Below are positions 16,173 to 25,599 of a stretch of 64,000 nucleotides of DNA, one piece after another (within the stretch, counting starts at the first letter, position 1; each line of letters begins with the position of its first letter). The DNA is from Actinomadura physcomitrii (lineage in GTDB: Bacteria; Actinomycetota; Actinomycetes; Streptosporangiales; Streptosporangiaceae). The notes below the pieces were generated by a model that saw only the letters and a program-made list of their open reading frames with translations, was not told where the DNA came from and did no database searches. The stretch spans positions 158,765-222,764 of the forward strand of contig NZ_WBMS02000003.1 of NCBI RefSeq assembly GCF_008923205.2, in the 5' to 3' direction. Made by a program: the position numbers and the translations under genes.

Positions 16173-17111
16173 TCAGGCGATGAGCGAACGGCCGAGGTCC
16201 GGCCGGGCGTCGATGCGGACGATGTCGCGCCGGATGTCGTCCGGGCCCGGCATCCGGCTGGCCGGCAGGCGCACCGCGGCGGCTCCCCAGGCCAGCCCTT
16301 CGGCCAGCGCCGGGGCGCCGTCCGCGCCCGCCGCGAGGAACCCGGCGAGCAGCGCGTCCCCCGCGCCGACGGTGCTGCGCGGCGCGGCGACGGGCGCCGT
16401 CCCGATCGTGACGCCGTCCTTGTCGACGAGGACGGCGCCGTCGGCGCCCAGGCTCGCGAGCACGGTCCCCGCACCGCGCTCGCGCAGCTCCCGGGCCGCC
16501 TCGACCGCGTCGCCGACGCTGGCGACCGGCCGGCCGACGGCCTCGGCGAGCTCCTCCCGGTTCGGCTTGACCAGGTGCGGGCCCGCGCCGACGGCGGCCA
16601 GCAGCGCCGGGCCGCTGGCGTCGACGGCGACCCGCACCCCGGCGGAGGTGAAGAACTCGCACAGCCGGGCGTAGATGTCGGCGGGCACCCCCGGCGGCAG
16701 GCTGCCGCAGGTCACCGCCCAGCTCGCGCCCTCGGCCTCGTCGAGCACGACGTCGGCGACCGCGCCCAGCTCGTCGCGCGACAGCGGCTCGCCCGGCTCG
16801 TTGAGCTTGGTGACCACGCCGTCGGGCTCCACGATCGTGACGTTCGAGCGGGTCCGCCCGGCCACCGGCACGGCGTGCACGGCGATGCCGTCGCCCTCCA
16901 GCAGCCGGACGAGCTGCTCGCCGTCCGCGCCGCCGGAGGTGACGACCGCGACCGTCGGCACCCGGTTGGCCAGCAGGGCGCGGGACACGTTCACGCCCTT
17001 GCCGCCCGGGTCGATGCGCGCGGACCTCGTCCGCGTCATCGTCCCCTTGACGAGCCGGTCGACGTCGATCGTCCGGTCCAGGCTCGGGTTCAGCGTCAGC
17101 GTGACGATCAC
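16173..17111 (-). CDS. 1-phosphofructokinase (PfkB family)
   Basis: A 312-residue PfkB-type kinase. N-terminal TLTLNPSLDRTI and PGGKGVNVSRALL are FruK signatures. The C-terminal PfkB motif is VGAGDALLAGFLAA with the catalytic Asp. Expected reaction: fructose-1-phosphate (or a related ketose phosphate) to the 1,6-bisphosphate with ATP. It is the first gene of the PTS operon, 38 bp before EIIC, and its promoter region holds phased repeats likely bound by the DeoR protein. The exact ketose is unproven; tagatose- or pentulose-phosphate are alternatives. Confidence 0.88.
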   Translation of the reverse strand: MIVTLTLNPSLDRTIDVDRLVKGTMTRTRSARIDPGGKGVNVSRALLANRVPTVAVVTSGGADGEQLVRLLEGDGIAVHAVPVAGRTRSNVTIVEPDGVVTKLNEPGEPLSRDELGAVADVVLDEAEGASWAVTCGSLPPGVPADIYARLCEFFTSAGVRVAVDASGPALLAAVGAGPHLVKPNREELAEAVGRPVASVGDAVEAARELRERGAGTVLASLGADGAVLVDKDGVTIGTAPVAAPRSTVGAGDALLAGFLAAGADGAPALAEGLAWGAAAVRLPASRMPGPDDIRRDIVRIDARPDLGRSLIA

Positions 17112-17148
17112 CGTCCACCGCCTCGGCGCCGTTCGCAGCTCACTGTTG

Positions 17149-17186
17149 GTTCACCGCCGTTTCACGTCCGTTTCCATTTGTTTACG
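17149..17186 (-). promoter_or_regulatory. Four helically phased repeats upstream of the PTS operon
   Basis: GTT(T)CAC-like units begin at 17149, 17159, 17170 and 17180: GTTCAC, GTTTCAC, GTTTCCA, GTTTACG. Spacings of 10, 11 and 10 bp put all four on one DNA face. Such short direct repeats are typical DeoR/GlpR-type operators. They lie 38-75 bp upstream of the kinase start. Confidence 0.55.
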
Positions 17187-17312
17187 CCTAGATCTGTGGG
17201 AACGTCAAGAGACAGGCGTGGCCGGGCTCGAACGGCGGGCACGGCGCCGTCCGGCGCCGGCGGGTTCCGAAGTGAAGGAGGCGGCCGGACGCTCACGCGC
17301 CGGCGGGCGTGC

Positions 17313-17570
17313 TCAGCGGGCCGTGGCGGAAGCCGAGGCGCGCGCGAGGCCGCCCAGGACCTGCCAGGTCCTGGACTGATCGGCCGGGCCGGTGAGGCCG
17401 GTCTGGGTGAGGACGACCTCGGTCGCGCCGGCGTCGACGTAGCGCCGGACCTCGGCGGCGACGGTCTCCTCGCTGCCGGGGCGGCGCGCTCGCCGGACGC
17501 CGCGTCGGCGATGCGCCGGGATCCGTCCGTGGCGCGCGGGATCGTCCAGAGAACCTTCTCTACTTGACAT
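17313..17570 (-). pseudogene. C-terminal remnant of an LLM-class F420-dependent oxidoreductase
   Basis: The last ~45 codons (EETVAAEVRRYVDAGATEVV and then LTQTGLTGP, TWQVLGGLA) match the extreme C-terminus of luciferase-like F420-dependent oxidoreductases. The preceding residues are arginine-rich and not family-like, while the neighbouring frame contains a more plausible continuation (SRRIADAASGERA). This suggests a frameshift plus loss of the whole upstream barrel. Its nominal 5' end overlaps the promoter of the divergent amidohydrolase. It is not expected to be functional. Confidence 0.6.
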
Positions 17571-17591
17571 GTCGGAAATACTGGTTAAATT
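17564..17591 (+). promoter_or_regulatory. Sigma-70-like promoter of the amidohydrolase/ABC operon
   Basis: A perfect -35 TTGACA (17564-17569) and -10 TAAATT (17586-17591) are separated by 16 bp, in a conspicuous AT-rich patch. Transcription would begin near 17598, about 70 nt before the amidohydrolase GTG. Confidence 0.65.
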
Positions 17592-17667
17592 GCCTGATCA
17601 TGTTGCCGGTCCGTGAAGTACCCTGCGAGCCGCCCGCCTGGGCGCGGCCCCGGGCGATCGGGCGCCC

Positions 17668-18936
17668 GTGAGCGCCGATCTCGTCGAGTGGCGCCGCCTG
17701 TTCCACGCGCGCCCGGAGACGGCGTTCACCGAGCTGTGGACGTCGGCCGCGGTCGCGGCGGAGCTGCGCCGGCTCGGCCTGCGCGTGCGGACCGGGCGCG
17801 ACGCGATCGATCTGTCCGGCGTCCCGGCCCTGCCCGGCCGCGACGAGCTGGACGCGGCCTTCGCCCGCGCCCGGGCGTGGGGTGCCGGCGAGGACGACCT
17901 CGCCCCCGCCCGGGACGGGCACACGGCGGTGGTCGCCGACATCGAGGGCGAGGCGCCCGGCCCCACGGTCGCGGTGCGCGTGGACATCGACGCGCTGCCG
18001 CTCAGAGAGTCTGCGGCGCCCGAGCATGTCCCAGCGCGGGACGGGTTCGCCTCGCTCGCGCCCGGGACGATGCACGCCTGCGGACACGACGGCCACATCG
18101 CGGTCGGACTCGAACTGGCGCGCCGCCTCGCGTCCGGCGGGATCGCCGGGCGGGTCCGCCTGCTGTTCCAGCCCGCCGAGGAAGGCGGGCGAGGGGCCCG
18201 CGCGATGCTCGACGCGGGCGCCCTCGCGGGCGTCGACCGGCTGTACGCGCTGCACCTGGGGCTGGGCCTGCCGGTCGGCGAGGTCGCCGCGGGCACGCAC
18301 GGCTTCTTCGCCAACGCGAAGGTGCGGGCGGTCTTCACCGGGCGGCAGGCGCACGCGGCCGCCGCGCCGGAGGAGGGACGCAACGCCCTGCTCGCCGCGG
18401 CGCAGGCCGCGGTGGCGCTGCACGCGCTGCCCCGCTTCGCCTCCGCCGACACCCGGGTGAACGTCGGGGTGCTGCGCGCGGGCACCGCGCCCAACGTCGT
18501 CGCGGGACGGGCCGAGATGGCGCTCGAACTGCGCGCCTCGGACGGCGGCGCCTGCGACGAGCTGGAGCGCCGCGCCCGGCTCGTGCTGGCCGCCGCCGGG
18601 GCCGGCGGCGAGGTGGCGGTGGACGTCGAGCGGATCGGCGCGGCCACGACCGCCGTCTGCGATCCGGCCGCGGTGCGGGCGGTGGCCGACGCGGCCCGTT
18701 CGCTGGCCCCGGTGACCGCCGTGCACGAGGACCACCGCTTCGGCGCGAGCGACGACGCCACCCTGCTGATGCGGGACGTGCAGGCGCGGGGCGGGACGGC
18801 GACGTACGCGGTCGTGGGCGCCTCCAGCCCGGCGCCGCACCACAGCCCCGAGTTCGACATCGACGAGGCGTCCCTCGGCATCGCCGCCGACGTGCTGGAA
18901 CGCGCCGTCCGGAGCGCGGCGGGCGGCGGCGCGTGA
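17668..18936 (+). CDS. M20-family amidohydrolase (hippurate/aminoacylase-like)
   Basis: A 422-residue dinuclear-metal amidohydrolase. Metal ligands are visible as MHACGHDGH near residue 130, QPAEEGGRGA near 170 and HHSPEFDI near the C-terminus. The dimerisation domain lies between, with VRAVFTGRQAHAA. Family members cleave N-acyl amino acids, hippurate, indole-acyl conjugates or p-aminobenzoyl-glutamate. An insert around residues 50-85 (DAIDLSG...ARAWGAGEDD) is longer than usual. The start is GTG 17668 without a clear Shine-Dalgarno. It heads an operon with a NitT/TauT-type ABC importer, so the importer probably brings in its amide substrate. Confidence 0.85.
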   Translation: MSADLVEWRRLFHARPETAFTELWTSAAVAAELRRLGLRVRTGRDAIDLSGVPALPGRDELDAAFARARAWGAGEDDLAPARDGHTAVVADIEGEAPGPTVAVRVDIDALPLRESAAPEHVPARDGFASLAPGTMHACGHDGHIAVGLELARRLASGGIAGRVRLLFQPAEEGGRGARAMLDAGALAGVDRLYALHLGLGLPVGEVAAGTHGFFANAKVRAVFTGRQAHAAAAPEEGRNALLAAAQAAVALHALPRFASADTRVNVGVLRAGTAPNVVAGRAEMALELRASDGGACDELERRARLVLAAAGAGGEVAVDVERIGAATTAVCDPAAVRAVADAARSLAPVTAVHEDHRFGASDDATLLMRDVQARGGTATYAVVGASSPAPHHSPEFDIDEASLGIAADVLERAVRSAAGGGA

Positions 18937-19718
18937 ACGGCGAGGACGCGCCGGCGCTGCTGGTCGACCATGTCGCGATCGGCTACCGGCGGCGGGGCCG
19001 CTTCGTCCCGGCCGTGGCGGACGCGGCGTTCGAGGTGCGCCGGGGCGAGAAGATCATGCTGCTGGGCCCGTCGGGGTCGGGCAAGTCGACCGTCCTCAAG
19101 GCCGTCGCGGGCTTCCTGCGCCCCTCGTCGGGACGCGTCGTCGTGGACGGCCGGGTCGATCCCGGGCCCGGCCCGGACCGCGCCGTCGTCTTCCAGGAGT
19201 TCGACCAGCTCTTCCCCTGGCGCACGGTGCTGGGCAACGTCGTCCACGCGCTGCGCGTCACCGGGGTGGACCGTGCCACCGCGCGGCGGCGCGCCGTCGA
19301 GCACCTGCGGCTCATGGGGCTCGAGGACATGCTCGACAGCCATCCGCACCAGCTGTCCGGCGGCATGAAGCAGCGGGTGGCGATCGCCCGCGCGCTGGCC
19401 GTCGACCCGCTCATGCTGCTGATGGACGAGCCCTTCGGCGCCCTCGACGCGCAGACCCGCGGACGGCTCCAGGGCGAGCTGGCCCGGATCGTCGCGCGGA
19501 CGAGGTCGACCCTGCTGTTCGTCACCCACAGCATCGACGAGGCGGTCCTGCTCGGCGACCGCGTCGTCGTCCTCGCCGGGCGGCCCTCGCACGTCGCGGA
19601 GATCGTCGACGTGTCCGCGCTCGACGGCCCGGACGCGCCCGGGTTCGCCGGCGCCCGGCACCGGCTGCGGTCCCTGCTGGCCGAGGAGGGGGAGATCCTT
19701 GACGGCGTCTACGAATAG
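18933..19718 (+). CDS. NitT/TauT-type ABC transporter ATPase
   Basis: A 261-residue ATPase of the nitrate/sulfonate/taurine class. Walker A GPSGSGKST lies near residue 45, the signature LSGGMKQRVAIARAL near 145 and Walker B LLMDEPFGALD near 165, followed by the switch His in FVTHSIDEAV. The GTG start at 18933 overlaps the amidohydrolase stop (GTGA), so the gene is coupled to it. It overlaps the permease by 20 bases. Confidence 0.9.
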   Translation: MNGEDAPALLVDHVAIGYRRRGRFVPAVADAAFEVRRGEKIMLLGPSGSGKSTVLKAVAGFLRPSSGRVVVDGRVDPGPGPDRAVVFQEFDQLFPWRTVLGNVVHALRVTGVDRATARRRAVEHLRLMGLEDMLDSHPHQLSGGMKQRVAIARALAVDPLMLLMDEPFGALDAQTRGRLQGELARIVARTRSTLLFVTHSIDEAVLLGDRVVVLAGRPSHVAEIVDVSALDGPDAPGFAGARHRLRSLLAEEGEILDGVYE

Positions 19719-20565
19719 CCCCGGCACGCTCGCCCCCTCCCCGGGGGAGGCCGAGGACGGCGGGCGGACGGCGGGTCCCTGGGGGCGCCTTCCGACCTGG
19801 CTGCGGCGCACCATCGTGTTCGCCGCGCTGATCGGGATCTGGCAGCTCTACACCTCGGCGTCCGGTGTCAGCGCGTTCGTCTTCTCCGGTCCGTGGGACG
19901 TGGCGAAGGCGCTCGCCGACGGCGTGTCCAGCGGGGACCTCGTCACCTCCACCTGGACGACCCTGCGCATGCTCGGCACCGGCATGGCCATCGGGATCGC
20001 GCTCACGGTCGTGCTGACCGTGCTGGCGGTGACCACCACGCTCGGGGACGACGTGCTCACCCTGGTCTCGTCCATGATCAACCCGCTGCCGTCGGTGGCG
20101 ATCCTCCCGCTCGCCATGCTCTGGTTCGGGCTCACCGACACGGCGCTGGTCTTCGTCACGGCGAACGCGGTCCTGTGGCCGATGACCGTCAGCGTCAGCA
20201 TGGGGCTGCGCACCACGCCGCCCACGCTGCTCATGGTCGGCCGCAACCTCGGGCTCGGGCGCTGGCGCCTCACCTGGGACGTGATGATGCCGGCCGCCCT
20301 GCCGCACGCCCTCGCCGGCCTGAAGACCGGCTGGGCCTTCGGCTGGCGCACCATCATCGCCGCCGAGCTGGTGTTCGGCGCGGCGGGCTCCAAGGGCGGC
20401 CTCGGCTTCTTCATCAACAACGCGCGCTACTACGCGCTGATCCCGGACGTCTTCGCCGGGCTGGTCGTGATCGCCCTCATCGGCATCGCCCTCGACCTGG
20501 TGTTCAACGTGATCGAGCGGCGGACCGTGGTCCGCTGGGGAATGAAGGAAGGCGCATCCGCATGA
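19699..20565 (+). CDS. NitT/TauT-type ABC transporter permease
   Basis: A 288-residue membrane protein with about six hydrophobic segments. The EAA-like loop of binding-protein-dependent permeases is seen around residues 175-205 (ARNLGLGRWRLTWDVMMPAA, given in part as LGRWRLTWDVMMPAALPH). A charged, proline-rich N-terminus precedes the first segment at residue ~35. The TTG at 19699 is used as start; a later start cannot be excluded. The stop overlaps the next gene (ATGA). Confidence 0.88.
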   Translation: MTASTNSPGTLAPSPGEAEDGGRTAGPWGRLPTWLRRTIVFAALIGIWQLYTSASGVSAFVFSGPWDVAKALADGVSSGDLVTSTWTTLRMLGTGMAIGIALTVVLTVLAVTTTLGDDVLTLVSSMINPLPSVAILPLAMLWFGLTDTALVFVTANAVLWPMTVSVSMGLRTTPPTLLMVGRNLGLGRWRLTWDVMMPAALPHALAGLKTGWAFGWRTIIAAELVFGAAGSKGGLGFFINNARYYALIPDVFAGLVVIALIGIALDLVFNVIERRTVVRWGMKEGASA

Positions 20566-21575
20566 CCTGGACCTCGGCCCCTCCCGGTGGACGGCCCCGC
20601 TACGGCCGGCGCGACGTCCTGCGCTTCGGCGCGGTGGGCGCGGGAGCGCTGGCGATGGCGTCGGCCTGCGGCGGCTCCGGCGGCTCCGGCAAGGAGATCG
20701 TCATCTCCCAGGGCTCGGGGATCAGCTATGCCGCGCTGATCATCATGCAGGCCAAGGGGTGGCTGGAGAAGGACCTGCCCGGCCGCACCATCAGCTGGCG
20801 GACCGTCAGCGGCGGCAACGCCACCCGGGACGGGCTGGTCTCGGGCAAGCTCCACCTCGGCAGCAGCGGCCTCGGCCCGTTCCTGATCGGCTGGGGCGCC
20901 GGCGTCCCGTGGAAGATCGTGTCCTCGCTCAACGACATGCCGCTCTGGCTGGTCGCCAAGGACCCGCGGCTGCGCGGCCTGCGGGACTTCCGGCCCGCCG
21001 ACAAGATCGCCGCGATCGCGCCCGGCTCGATCCAGTCGGTGATGCTGCAGAAGGCCGCGCAGCAGCAGCTCGGCGACGCGCACGCGCTGGACCGCAACAT
21101 CGTCTCGATGGCGCATCCGGACGCCCTGCAGGCTCTGATCGGCGGGCAGATCGCCGCGGCGTACACCTCGCCGCCGTTCCAGTTCCAGGCCGTCGAGCAG
21201 GGCGCCCGCAAGCTCGTGGACAGCTACGACCTGTTCGGCCCGCACGGCTTCAACGTCATGGTGGCGACCGAGCAGTACGCGGAGAAGAACAAGGACGTCA
21301 TCGACGCCGTCCACCGCAACATCGGCAAGGCCAACCAGCTCATCGCCGCCTCTCCGGACGAGGCCGCGCAGATCCTGTCGAAGTCCGACAAGGGCAAGGT
21401 CTCTCCGGCGAAGTACAAGGAGTACCTGACCTACAAGGGCATCGAGTTCACCACCACGCCGCACGCGCTGCTGAAGATCGGTGCCTTCATGAAGGAGGTC
21501 GGCGTCGTCAAGAAGGTCCCCGGCGACTGGCGGGACGCCGTCTTCGACACCGTGAAGAAGGAGAACGGCTCCTGA
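20562..21575 (+). CDS. NitT/TauT-type ABC substrate-binding lipoprotein
   Basis: A 337-residue binding protein. The N-terminus combines a twin-arginine motif (RRDVLRFG) with a lipobox ending ASAC near residue 34, so it is probably a Tat-exported lipoprotein. The mature part is a type-2 periplasmic-binding fold with YAALIIMQAKGWLEKDLP and GLGPFLIGWGAG, as in sulfonate/taurine/aliphatic binding proteins. It completes an ATPase-permease-SBP importer; substrate unknown, perhaps an acylated amino acid given the upstream amidohydrolase. Confidence 0.88.
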   Translation: MTWTSAPPGGRPRYGRRDVLRFGAVGAGALAMASACGGSGGSGKEIVISQGSGISYAALIIMQAKGWLEKDLPGRTISWRTVSGGNATRDGLVSGKLHLGSSGLGPFLIGWGAGVPWKIVSSLNDMPLWLVAKDPRLRGLRDFRPADKIAAIAPGSIQSVMLQKAAQQQLGDAHALDRNIVSMAHPDALQALIGGQIAAAYTSPPFQFQAVEQGARKLVDSYDLFGPHGFNVMVATEQYAEKNKDVIDAVHRNIGKANQLIAASPDEAAQILSKSDKGKVSPAKYKEYLTYKGIEFTTTPHALLKIGAFMKEVGVVKKVPGDWRDAVFDTVKKENGS

Positions 21576-21582
21576 CCCGCGC

Positions 21583-21632
21583 GCGCCGCGCTGCCGCGTC
21601 CACGGGCTCGCGGCACTCCGACGGCGCGGCGC
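21583..21632. terminator. Convergent terminator, nested stems
   Basis: An outer 9-bp stem (GCGCCGCGC 21583-21591 / GCGCGGCGC 21624-21632) encloses a 7-bp stem (TGCCGCG 21592-21598 / CGCGGCA 21609-21615). It sits between the binding-protein gene and the convergent threonine synthase gene and can serve both. Confidence 0.65.
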
Positions 21633-22850
<1,218 letters not shown>

Positions 22851-23022
22851 GCCCGCTCCTCCCGACGCCCGCCATGGACCTATTCCCACCACTCTAGTAG
22901 GAATCTGCCTTCCGGCGCTTCGCGCCCCGGCACGCCGCGGCGTCATCGGCGAATCGCCCACCTTGCCGATCTTGCCGGTCTAGGCTGGGCGGCGGGTCGG
23001 CGCCGCGAGGTCTGGAGGTCCC

Positions 23023-23841
23023 ATGACGGACGGGGAGACGCACGAGGCGGCGCCGCACACGCCCCCGTTCGACACCAGCGTCGCGCACATCGCCCGCATC
23101 CAGGACTACTGGCTGGGCGGCAAGGACAACTACGCGCCCGACCGGGAGGCGGCGGAGCAGGCCATCGCGGCGCTGCCCGACATGGTCGCCTCGGTGCGCA
23201 ACACCCGGGCGTTCCTGGCGCGCGCCGTTCGCTTCCTCGCCGCCGAGCGGGGCGTCCGGCAGTTCCTCGACATCGGCACCGGGATCCCGACGGCCGACAA
23301 CACCCACGAGGTCGCGCAGGCCGCCGCCCCCGACAGCCGCGTCGTCTACGTCGACAACGACCCGACGGTGCTCGCCCACGCCCGCGCCCTGCTGACCGGC
23401 TCCCCGGCCGGCGCCACCTCCTACATCGACGCCGACATCCGCGACACCGGCACCATCCTGGACGCGGCGCGCGAGATCCTGGACTTCGGCCGGCCGGTCG
23501 CGGTGATGCTGATCGCGATCATGCAGTACGTACCGGACGAGTCCGACCCGTACGGCGTCGTCCGCACCCTGGTCGACGCGGTGCCGAGTGGCAGCTACGT
23601 GGCGATCTCGCACCCCGCCACCGACATCCAGGCCACGAGGATGGCGAACATGGCCGACCGGCTGAACGAGGCCATGGCGCAGACCATCACGCTGCGCGGC
23701 CGCGACCAGGTGGCGGCCTTCCTCGACGGCCTCGACCTCGTCGAACCCGGCCTGGTCAGGGCGCCCGAATGGCGTCCGGACGACCCCGCCCTCGCCTCCA
23801 CTCCGTCCACGATGTGGAGCGGCGTCGCCCGCAAGCCCTGA
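23023..23841 (+). CDS. SAM-dependent methyltransferase, DUF574 family
   Basis: A 272-residue protein of the actinobacterial DUF574 methyltransferase family. Family marks: HIARIQDYWLGGKDNYAPDRE at the N-terminus (core DYWLGGKDNY), the SAM-binding FLDIGTGIPTADNTHE, and VVYVDNDPTVLAHARALL. The extreme C-terminus is MWSGVARKP. Substrates of this family are unknown. A homologous gene lies convergently 90 bp away. Confidence 0.88.
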   Translation: MTDGETHEAAPHTPPFDTSVAHIARIQDYWLGGKDNYAPDREAAEQAIAALPDMVASVRNTRAFLARAVRFLAAERGVRQFLDIGTGIPTADNTHEVAQAAAPDSRVVYVDNDPTVLAHARALLTGSPAGATSYIDADIRDTGTILDAAREILDFGRPVAVMLIAIMQYVPDESDPYGVVRTLVDAVPSGSYVAISHPATDIQATRMANMADRLNEAMAQTITLRGRDQVAAFLDGLDLVEPGLVRAPEWRPDDPALASTPSTMWSGVARKP

Positions 23842-23867
23842 CAGACCACCACGGCGGACGGGTTCAG

Positions 23868-23893
23868 CGCCGGTCCCTTACGCGGAACCGGCG
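23868..23893. terminator. Convergent terminator between the two methyltransferase genes
   Basis: A perfect 7-bp inverted repeat (CGCCGGT / ACCGGCG) with a 12-nt loop. Confidence 0.5.
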
Positions 23894-23929
23894 GCATTCC
23901 ACGGTGCGCTTCGGCAGGGCGCGGGCCGA

Positions 23930-24787
23930 TCAGGGTTTGCGGGCGATGCCGCCGTACCAGTTGACCTGGTCCGCCGTCGGGCGGGGGCCGTCGCCGTCGG
24001 GCCGCCACTCCGACACCAGGGTCACTCCGGGGTCCAGCACCTCCAGGCCGTCGAAGGCCAGGGCGGTGAACGCGTCGCGGGTGCGGGCCTGGGCGGGGAC
24101 GCCGCCGTCGCGGTAGGCCTGCTCCAGGCCGTGCACCCCGTCCGGGTCGTGCTCGGGGGTGACGTGCGAGGCGACCAGGAAGCTGCCGGACGGCAGCGCC
24201 TCCATCAGCCGCCGGACGATCCGGCCGGGCTCCTGCTCGTCCACGATGAAGTGCAGGATCGCCACCAGCATCAACGCGACCGGCCGGTCGAGGTCCAGGG
24301 TGCCGCGGACGGCGGGATCGTCCAGGATCACCGCCGGTTCGCGCAGGTCGGCATGGACGTAGGCGGTCCTGCCCTCCGGGGTGCCGATGAGCAGCGACCG
24401 GGCGTGCGCCAGCACGATGGGGTCGTTGTCGACGTACACGACGCGGCAGGAGGGGTCCTCGGCCTGGGCGATCTCGTGGACGTTGCCGGCGCTGGGCAGG
24501 CCGGCGCCGATGTCCAGGAACTGGGTGATCCCCTGCTCGCGGACCAGGTGGCGGACGGCCCGGGCCAGGAACGACCGGTTCTCGCGGACGGCGATCCGCA
24601 CCGCCTGCCAGCTGCGCGCGGCGATCTCCGCGGTGTCCCGGTCGATCTGGTAGTGGTCCTTGCCGCCCAGGTAGTAGTCGTACATCCGGGCCGAATGCGC
24701 GACGGTCGTGTCGATCCGCACTGGTTCGCCAACGGGACGGGACACTGCGCTCGGCACCTCCCACGCCTTCCGGGCACGCTCCGACAC
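23930..24787 (-). CDS. SAM-dependent methyltransferase, DUF574 family (second copy)
   Basis: A 285-residue paralogue of the convergent neighbour. The same markers appear: HSARMYDYYLGGKDHY, FLDIGAGLPSAGNVHE, VVYVDNDPIVLAHARSLL and a C-terminal WYGGIARKP. The start is probably GTG 24787, preceded by GGGAGAGC. Two divergent copies facing each other suggest an old inverted duplication or independent acquisition. Function unknown. Confidence 0.88.
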   Translation of the reverse strand: MSERARKAWEVPSAVSRPVGEPVRIDTTVAHSARMYDYYLGGKDHYQIDRDTAEIAARSWQAVRIAVRENRSFLARAVRHLVREQGITQFLDIGAGLPSAGNVHEIAQAEDPSCRVVYVDNDPIVLAHARSLLIGTPEGRTAYVHADLREPAVILDDPAVRGTLDLDRPVALMLVAILHFIVDEQEPGRIVRRLMEALPSGSFLVASHVTPEHDPDGVHGLEQAYRDGGVPAQARTRDAFTALAFDGLEVLDPGVTLVSEWRPDGDGPRPTADQVNWYGGIARKP

Positions 24788-24893
24788 TCTGCTCTCCCTC
24801 TGACATCGCCGACGAACATGATCTTATTCGCGGGATTCCGCCGGAGTGCCGTCCGCCTCGCGGTCGGCGCTCAATCGATACGCTTTGTTAACG

Positions 24894-24907
24894 TAACTAA
24901 TCAGTTA
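24894..24907. promoter_or_regulatory. Short palindrome upstream of the broken MFS gene
   Basis: TAACT-AATC-AGTTA, a perfect inverted repeat in an AT-rich patch that also contains GTTAAC at 24887-24892. It lies about 32 bp upstream of the MFS start and looks like a MarR- or TetR-type operator. The regulator was not found. Confidence 0.45.
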
Positions 24908-24938
24908 TCCTCTCCGCCGGGCCGAGCGGAGGGGTGCG

Positions 24939-25528
24939 GTGGCGGACACGCGCAAGGCGGCGGGAGCGGACCGGGAGCGCATCTTCACCTTCCCGTTCGT
25001 CCTGCTCATGGCCGCCAACGGGCTGCTGCGGACCGGCATGCAGATGCTCATCGCGCTGGTCCCGCTGTACACGCTCGACCATCGGCCGGGCGCCTGGAAC
25101 GGCGGTGGGGGACGGCATGGGTCCTCGCTCCGGGGATCGGGCTGCTCGTCCTCGGCCAGGCCGGCGTCTGGTGGTGCCCGAACCTGCCGGTGCTGATGCT
25201 GGCCGGCGCGGCGTACGGGCTGGGGATGGGGGCCGTCCAGCCCACGCTGAACTCGCTGGCCGTGCCGGCGGCCGGCCGGGAGCGGCGCGGGCGGGCCAAC
25301 TCGACGTTCTTCATGGCGATGGACCTGTCCCAGGCCGTCGGCGCGCTGGCGCTGGGAGCCGTCGCGGGGCAGGCCGGGACGGGCTCGGTCTTCCCGGTCG
25401 CCGCCGCCCTCACCGGCACGTCGCTCGCGGTGTACCTCGCGTTCCTGGCCCGCGGCCGCCTGGCGTGGCGTCACCCCGCCGACCAGCATCATTGTCTAAC
25501 AATTTTCTGCACGGCCCCTGAGTGTTGA
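24939..25528 (+). pseudogene. MFS transporter gene with internal deletion and frameshift
   Basis: The 5' part (GTG 24939, GGAGGGG upstream) encodes a normal MFS N-terminus: FPFVLLMAANGLLRTGMQM then LIALVPLYTL, one to two membrane segments. After about residue 50, near 25090-25110, family similarity jumps to another frame that encodes the C-terminal segments: WVLAPGIGLLVLGQAG, LMLAGAAYGLGMGAVQ and FFMAMDLSQAVGALALG. About seven of twelve membrane segments are missing. A deletion across a GGCGGTGGGGG-like stretch is the simplest explanation. The promoter palindrome remains. Confidence 0.8.
25491..25504. promoter_or_regulatory. GntR/FadR-type operator, upstream copy
   Basis: ATTGTCTAACAATT, containing TTGT-N3-ACAA. 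This fits the TNGTNNNACNA consensus known for FadR-subfamily GntR repressors. It lies 145 bp upstream of the first gene of the large catabolic cluster, inside the tail of the MFS pseudogene. Confidence 0.65.
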
Positions 25529-25559
25529 CTGACCATCTCGGCATCTTCCTGGCGAATCC

Positions 25560-25587
25560 TTGCCGTCGAATGTCTGTCGTGTTACGT
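25560..25587 (+). promoter_or_regulatory. Candidate promoter of the catabolic cluster
   Basis: TTGCCG (25560-25565) and TTACGT (25582-25587) with a 16-bp spacer. Predicted transcription start near 25594, directly before the downstream operator. The match is modest. Confidence 0.4.
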
Positions 25588-25599
25588 TCCCGGCATCGC

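Noticed and set aside
17313..17570. A functional 85-residue protein
   Set aside because: Only the last ~45 residues match a known family and the rest is in the wrong frame; it overlaps another gene's promoter.
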